A stretch of DNA of 55,414 bases from an uncultured Clostridia bacterium (lineage in GTDB: Bacteria > Bacillota > Clostridia > TANB77 > CAG-508). Location: assembly GCA_947632145.1 (NCBI GenBank), contig CANRNW010000006.1:1-55414 (forward strand), written 5' to 3'. Both the position numbers and the translations under genes were made by a program. Shown in pieces: positions 51,504 through 55,414 of the stretch (within the stretch, counting starts at the first letter, position 1; each line of letters starts with the position of its first letter). A model generated the notes under the pieces. It saw nothing but the letters and a program-made list of their open reading frames with translations, did no database searches and was not told the origin of the DNA.

Positions 51504-51845
51504 TTACTCTTTTAAAGTTACTAAATAATTCAAGAAAGATTTAAACTGAGCTTTCTTTTCATTAGATAGAGAATTGTATCTATATATTATATCATTTATT
51601 TCGTTATTATCATTACTTGTATTAATTGCAGGATTATCAGTTCTATTAAGTAAATAATCAGTAGAACAATTAAAGAAATCAGCAAGTTTAATTAGATTAT
51701 CTACATTAGGTTTACTTTCTCCTATCTCATAGTGAGAAATGATTTCTTGAGAAACTTCTATTTCAACAGAAAGTTTAGTTTGAGTTATGTTTCTTTTTTC
51801 TCTTAATTTCTTTAAATTTTCCATTTTAAAGTTATTGCCATTCAT
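51504..51845 (-). CDS. XRE-family HTH transcriptional regulator
   Basis: A 113-aa DNA-binding protein. Residues about 10-66 form a Cro/C1-type helix-turn-helix (LKKLREKRNITQTKLSVEIE, then VSQEIISHYEIGESKPNVDNLIKLADFF), followed by the family signature CSTDYLLNRTD. The rest is a short charged tail that may dimerise. The start at 51845 is supported by GGAGGT on the minus strand; Met8 is a possible internal start without an SD. The gene is divergent from the 52048 surface operon, and the gap contains an inverted-repeat operator that overlaps its own -35, so it is probably an autoregulated repressor of both directions. The inducing signal is unknown. Confidence 0.92.
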   Translation of the reverse strand: MNGNNFKMENLKKLREKRNITQTKLSVEIEVSQEIISHYEIGESKPNVDNLIKLADFFNCSTDYLLNRTDNPAINTSNDNNEINDIIYRYNSLSNEKKAQFKSFLNYLVTLKE

Positions 51846-51885
51846 ACAAAAACACCTCCAAGCATATTAAATTATATTAAAAATA

Positions 51886-51914
51886 ATTATAGGTACTAGA
51901 ACAATAACTAATAA
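51886..51914 (-). promoter_or_regulatory. Promoter of the XRE gene
   Basis: On the minus strand, TTATTA (51914-51909), a 17-nt spacer and a perfect TATAAT (51891-51886). The -35 is weak and overlaps the left arm of the operator, as expected for autoregulation. Confidence 0.55.
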
Positions 51915-51925
51915 ATATTATTAGT
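51907..51925. promoter_or_regulatory. Probable XRE operator, ACTAATAA-N3-TTATTAGT
   Basis: A perfect 8-bp inverted repeat with a 3-nt centre, between the divergent genes. It overlaps the -35 of the XRE gene and ends 5 nt upstream of the -35 of the 52048 operon. A further half-site TATTAGT lies at 51941-51947 within the spacer of the rightward promoter. Cro/C1-type dimers usually bind such sites. Confidence 0.65.
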
Positions 51926-51930
51926 AGATA

Positions 51931-51959
51931 TTGTAAAAAATATTAGTTGGTGTTATAAT
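51931..51959 (+). promoter_or_regulatory. Promoter of the 52048 operon
   Basis: TTGTAA (51931-51936), a 17-nt spacer and TATAAT (51954-51959), with TG one base before the -10 (extended -10). A half-operator TATTAGT lies in the spacer. Transcription would start near 51966, over a TGTCGAA box. Confidence 0.8.
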
Positions 51960-51961
51960 GA

Positions 51962-51968
51962 TGTCGAA
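51962..51968 (+). promoter_or_regulatory. Spo0A-box-like motif TGTCGAA
   Basis: The heptamer TGTCGAA matches the Spo0A box consensus TGNCGAA and overlaps the predicted transcription start of the 52048 operon. The same heptamer, followed by TT as here, lies just after the predicted start of the 54993 gene. A seven-base match alone is weak evidence. Confidence 0.35.
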
Positions 51969-52047
51969 TTATATATTTTTGTTAAAAATAAGGAGGTGCA
52001 GCAAAAACAAAAATATATTAAAAATATAATGAAAGGAAAGATAAAAA

Positions 52048-53634
52048 ATGAAATTAAAAACAAAATTTTTAATTATAATTGCGATAGCATTTTTTACAGT
52101 GCTAATTGGTATAACAAATGTTAAAGCAGAAACTTATACTCATGATTTCGATTATGGATATGGCTTGAAAGGAACAATAACTACAACAATAGATGGAAAT
52201 AAAATTATTCAAAAAAATAGTTATTATAATACTATTGTAGAATATGAAAATCTTGGAGAAGTTATAGGTGTTGACGGAAGTGCATTTGTTATGAAACAGG
52301 AGGAAATCAACAAATTTGTTAAAGATAAAGATATACAATATACAGTAAAAACTAAAGTTGGTAATGATGTAGAAAGTGCTACAACACTTGTCGACCGCAC
52401 TAATCCAGAAACAAGTCAATGGGAAATGATTGATGGCGAAAAAATGGAAATAGAAGTAATAGATAACGAAAAATGGGTAGTATATAGTGGAACAATACAT
52501 TATGAAGGAAGAGTAGATTACCCACTATTTGAAGTAACTGGTTCAAAAAACAAGGACATTGCAACTGTTTATTGGATGGACTACATTAGATATTATACAA
52601 ATGAAAATAAAGATAATGTACAATACATAAACATAGATATTGATTGTGTATCAGAAGCAATTGCTGGTTGTTCAACAGTTGCTAATGGTAGTATTGTCAA
52701 TAAAAGAGATGTCGCGTTAGAACAATATGGTGGAGGTGGCTCAGGGCCAGATGGTGGATATACTTGGTTATATCCAATATATAATGCTAAAGGATATTCT
52801 TTGTTTAGTCCTACTAGTATTCCTATAAATGCAAATTTATCAGAAATTTATATGAAAATATCAGTTAAATATTATCAAGGAGAAAAGATAGAGTTAAGTG
52901 ATAATAAGGGAACTTTATATTATGAAGGAAAAGTAAATGATGAATTCTACGGCATTATGTATGTATATAAAAATGCTTTATCTAATTTAAAAATTGAAGA
53001 AAATGAGATGCCTGTACTTGATTATAAATTAGAAAATGGACTTGTAATCCCTAATATTGTAGGTGTTTCATATAAATTAGATGAAAATGCAAAAGAAGAA
53101 GTTGTTGAAGTTAATGATAGTACAAAAAATGACCAAGATATAAAAGATGAAATTGGAATTACATATTGGGGAGATGCAAAATTCGATTCAATTGAAATAG
53201 ATAAGAATGATAGTATCTATAGTGATGTTAAAGACAATCTAGAAAAAAATTCTACAGATTATAAAAATAGGTTATATTTAGATATAATGGACATTTATAG
53301 AGTAAGTGGCGATTATGGCGGAAAACTAACAATAACATTTAGTGTTGGGGAACAATACAACGGAAAATATTATTTTGTATCACATAGAGTTAATCACTTA
53401 AACTATGAACATTTTGAAGGAATAGTTGAAAATGGAAAAATAACAATAACAGTAGATAGCTTATCTCCATTTGGAATATCTATATATGAAGATAAACAAA
53501 CTAATGATGTAACAGACAAAGGAGAGCTAGACGAAACGCCAAAAACTGGAACAGTAGATATAATAAGCTATGTAAGCATAGCAACAATAGTATCAATGAT
53601 AGGAGCAGTAGTATTAAAGAAAAAATTAAAATAA
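52048..53634 (+). CDS. Secreted surface protein with TPKTG-type sortase signal
   Basis: A 528-aa protein. The signal peptide (1 to about 27) ends in NVKA-ET. The middle (about 30-340) is not recognised; it includes a Gly-rich turn (QYGGGGSGPDGG). Residues about 360-485 look like the beta-rich domain often found before sortase signals in clostridial surface proteins, ending in VDSLSPFGISIYED. The C terminus has TPKTG (497-501), a hydrophobic helix (about 505-525) and KKKLK, the usual cell-wall sorting layout with a non-canonical first residue. Sortases that accept SPKTG/PPKTG-like motifs are known in Clostridioides. No sortase gene is in the window. The start is supported by GAAAGGAAAG. It is cotranscribed with the 53670 gene (35-nt gap) under the XRE-controlled promoter. 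Confidence 0.88.
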   Translation: MKLKTKFLIIIAIAFFTVLIGITNVKAETYTHDFDYGYGLKGTITTTIDGNKIIQKNSYYNTIVEYENLGEVIGVDGSAFVMKQEEINKFVKDKDIQYTVKTKVGNDVESATTLVDRTNPETSQWEMIDGEKMEIEVIDNEKWVVYSGTIHYEGRVDYPLFEVTGSKNKDIATVYWMDYIRYYTNENKDNVQYINIDIDCVSEAIAGCSTVANGSIVNKRDVALEQYGGGGSGPDGGYTWLYPIYNAKGYSLFSPTSIPINANLSEIYMKISVKYYQGEKIELSDNKGTLYYEGKVNDEFYGIMYVYKNALSNLKIEENEMPVLDYKLENGLVIPNIVGVSYKLDENAKEEVVEVNDSTKNDQDIKDEIGITYWGDAKFDSIEIDKNDSIYSDVKDNLEKNSTDYKNRLYLDIMDIYRVSGDYGGKLTITFSVGEQYNGKYYFVSHRVNHLNYEHFEGIVENGKITITVDSLSPFGISIYEDKQTNDVTDKGELDETPKTGTVDIISYVSIATIVSMIGAVVLKKKLK

Positions 53635-53669
53635 TTTGTATATCAATAATATTTATAGGAGTAAAAAAT

Positions 53670-54710
53670 ATGTTTAAATGGTTTATGGCAAAAACATTAG
53701 TAGCCAAAATAATTATAGTTACATCTACAGTAGTTGTAGTTGGTGGAGCAACAGCAGGAGCAATATTAATACCAAAATATATAGAAACAAAGAAGGAAGA
53801 ACAAAGACAAGAGCAAATAAGGCAAGAAAATGAGGCAGATTTAGCCAATATATCTATAAATTTAAAAACAGATAAAATAACAATACCTTTAAATGGTGTA
53901 ACACAAGGATTTTCAACAGAAAGATATTATGATTTAGAAGAAGTAGTACCAATGAAAGTTGGAAATGAAATTAATAAAGAACAACAAACAAAAGTATTAA
54001 CAGAAACATTTATAGAAAACTACACAGGTGGAGAACTAACAGTTGAAGTTGACCCTAACTTATGTGAAAGTGTAAGAGGAGATTATAATATTACATTTAC
54101 AGTAACTTCTGAAAAAGGGAATAAAAAATCAAAAACAGCAACAATAACAGTATGGAACTATGTTAGAGTAGCTGTAGGATTAGATAAAACAAATATAACT
54201 ATAGCAAAGGGAACAAATGTAGATATAATGCAAGGAGTCACATATACTTCTAATTTGCCTGAAGAAGAACAAGGACATATTGAAACAGAAGGTACAGTTG
54301 ATGTAAATACAGTTGGAACATATACAATAAAATATAAATATGTTCCAAAAGAAGGAACAGATGAAGGAACACTAGATGTAGAACCAGTAGCAAGAACTTA
54401 TAATGTTATAGAACCATTGAAATTACAAGCAAATGTAAGTTATAGTTATGAAACTTCTACAGAAGTTGGTTCACTTCATTTTAGTGGAAATAAATTCACT
54501 TGGAGTTTCGGTATAAAAAATAGTAGTGGAATAACTAGAGAGGGAACTTATACAATTAAAGGAAATAATATTACTTTAAATTTCCCTGAAATACCAGACG
54601 ATTTTGACCCATCTTACATTCATCCTGCTGAAACAGTACATGGTATTTTATCTGATGATGGGAAAAGTATTATATTAAATGAATATGATCAAATATTCTA
54701 TTTAAACTAA
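53670..54710 (+). CDS. Membrane-anchored extracellular protein with Ig-like domains
   Basis: A 346-aa protein not assigned to a named family. A single N-terminal transmembrane segment (about 10-34) is followed by a charged, Gln/Glu-rich probable coiled coil (KKEEQRQEQIRQENEADL). Two beta-sandwich-like regions come next. The second (about 168-250, with GTNVDIMQGVTY and VNTVGTYTIKYKY) resembles DUF5011 or HYR-type Ig-like domains. The last 90 residues (SLHFSGNKFTWSFGI ... GTYTIKGNNITLNF) look like a small beta-barrel or lipocalin-like repeat. The orientation is probably N-in, C-out. TAGGAG before the ATG sets the start. It is the second gene of the XRE-controlled operon. No catalytic motif was found. 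Confidence 0.85.
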   Translation: MFKWFMAKTLVAKIIIVTSTVVVVGGATAGAILIPKYIETKKEEQRQEQIRQENEADLANISINLKTDKITIPLNGVTQGFSTERYYDLEEVVPMKVGNEINKEQQTKVLTETFIENYTGGELTVEVDPNLCESVRGDYNITFTVTSEKGNKKSKTATITVWNYVRVAVGLDKTNITIAKGTNVDIMQGVTYTSNLPEEEQGHIETEGTVDVNTVGTYTIKYKYVPKEGTDEGTLDVEPVARTYNVIEPLKLQANVSYSYETSTEVGSLHFSGNKFTWSFGIKNSSGITREGTYTIKGNNITLNFPEIPDDFDPSYIHPAETVHGILSDDGKSIILNEYDQIFYLN

Positions 54711-54731
54711 AGAGTATAAACTTAAAATAAA

Positions 54732-54829
54732 ACAGAGGGACGGAGCTTTTGTCTTAAGGAAAATTGGTATTAACTATAGGATAGAGGCTAAAAAGGCTAA
54801 GACAAAAGCTCCGTCCCTCTGTCTTTTTC
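54732..54829 (+). repeat. 25-bp perfect inverted repeat, probable mobile hairpin or terminator
   Basis: 54732-54756 and 54798-54822 are exact reverse complements (the core includes GGGACGGAGCTTTTGTC) around a 41-nt loop, followed by CTTTTTCT. The GC content is clearly above the surroundings. It lies directly after the 53670 gene, so it can act as a terminator. Hairpins with a GGGACGG arm are a common dispersed repeat in Clostridia, so it is probably a small repetitive element recruited as a terminator. Confidence 0.8.
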
Positions 54830-54893
54830 TGTCTCTCTCTGCCTATTTGTCTTGAAAACCCTACGGAAATACATATAAAAGTGCGTAAAATTA

Positions 54894-54922
54894 TTGATTT
54901 TTTTCCTAATTTATGCTAATCT
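54894..54922 (+). promoter_or_regulatory. Promoter of the 54993 gene
   Basis: TTGATT (54894-54899), a 17-nt spacer and TAATCT (54917-54922), with TG one base upstream of the -10. The predicted start is near 54929. GTGGAAGGATG precedes ATG 54993. Confidence 0.5.
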
Positions 54923-54933
54923 AAAATTAATAA

Positions 54934-54940
54934 TGTCGAA
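54934..54940 (+). promoter_or_regulatory. Spo0A-box-like motif TGTCGAA
   Basis: TGTCGAA lies just downstream of the predicted start of the 54993 gene, in nearly the same position as the motif at 51962-51968. Both read ATGTCGAATT in context. Binding here would block transcription. Confidence 0.35.
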
Positions 54941-54992
54941 TTGTGTAAAAACATAATTTACTTAGTTAAAATAAAGTGGAAGGATGTATAAT

Positions 54993-55414
54993 ATGAAAAA
55001 ATTAGCTACTTTTTTATTATTGGTAGTATTTCTTTTTGTGTTTGCAATAAATGTAAATGCAGCAAGTGAGACAATACTAAATGTAAGTAAAAATGAAGTA
55101 TCACTAGGAGAAGAGATTATTTTATCTATAGGACTAGATACTCAGAATGAAGGAGAAACATCTTTGTATGCTTATACTGCAAAGTTAAGCTATAACAAGG
55201 ATGTTTTTGAGGTTATAACAACAGAAGATTTTCAAGAGCAAGAAAATTGGTCTGATATAAACTATAACCGAGCAAACAATAAATTTGCATTAATAAATAA
55301 AAAAGGAGAAAGTGGAGATAAGCTTTTACAAGTTAAATTAAAAGTAAAAGAAGATGCTATACCAGGAGAAACAAATATAACTGTAAACAGTATAAAAGCA
55401 TCTGATGGAAAAAA
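54993..55414 (+). CDS. Secreted cohesin-domain protein (3' end outside window)
   Basis: The first 140 codons are open to the window edge. The signal peptide (1 to about 24, ending NVNA-AS) is followed by a domain that reads well as a cohesin: NVSKNEVSLGEEIILSIGL, then YTAKLSYNKDVFEV and DKLLQVKLKVKEDAIPGE. Cohesins bind dockerins and build extracellular complexes; dockerin-like modules occur in the 10929 and 29066 products. AGGATG stands before the ATG. The total length and the anchor cannot be seen. Like the surface genes upstream, it is A+T-rich and uses AGA/CGA but not CGG. Confidence 0.85.
   Translation, partial: MKKLATFLLLVVFLFVFAINVNAASETILNVSKNEVSLGEEIILSIGLDTQNEGETSLYAYTAKLSYNKDVFEVITTEDFQEQENWSDINYNRANNKFALINKKGESGDKLLQVKLKVKEDAIPGETNITVNSIKASDGK

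Noticed and set aside
51991-52047. Strong AGGAGGT about 50 nt upstream of the 52048 start, suggesting a leader peptide
   Set aside because: No start codon lies at a suitable distance after it; the 52048 ATG has its own GAAAGGAAAG.

Overview
The window looks like a chromosomal segment of a very A+T-rich, probably uncultured, gut-type Clostridia (Bacillota). The grounds are the low-GC codon use (AGA for nearly all arginine), strong AGGAGG-type ribosome binding sites, TTGACA/TATAAT promoters, Spo0A-box-like motifs, a TPKTG sortase signal, and cohesin- and dockerin-like modules. Family calls come from reading the translations; nothing was searched against a database.

Layout. (1) 1-3568: two serine tRNA genes, then the GMP branch of purine synthesis as convergent guaB (+) and guaA (-) with a shared terminator. 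(2) 3590-7440: almost 4 kb without genes, extremely poor in G+C, made of degenerate ~40-bp A-rich tandem repeats inside four larger modules of about 800 bp. (3) 7539-26210: four same-strand genes for secreted or membrane-anchored proteins built from cohesin-like, Big_3, MBG and InlB-type repeats (1081, 471, 3004 and 1576 aa). (4) 26345-28757: a copper chaperone and a CopA-type copper ATPase. (5) 29066-51052: one 22-kb gene for a 7328-aa protein with six RCC1 propellers of seven blades each, a long run of cadherin-like repeats, a dockerin, GLUG motifs and a C-terminal M23 peptidase. (6) 51504-54710: an XRE repressor gene divergent from a two-gene surface-protein operon, with a clear operator between them. 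(7) From 54993: the start of a cohesin-domain protein cut by the window edge.

How the parts fit. The surface genes suggest extracellular scaffolding: cohesin-like domains (7539, 10929, 12355, 21480 and 54993 genes) and dockerin-like domains (10929 and 29066 genes) could hold several of these proteins together, with the M23 domain acting on peptidoglycan. This is inference.

Main observation. Two genes (the 7539 surface-protein gene and copA) are interrupted by three +1 frameshifts. At each one the zero-frame codon at the break is CGG, and skipping its C restores the frame with a glycine codon (GGT, GGT, GGA). By my reading CGG occurs as an in-frame codon nowhere else in about 16,400 codons of this window, although CGT, CGA and CGC do. 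This suggests that CGG is not decoded as arginine here and acts as a +1 frameshift (or four-base) codon.
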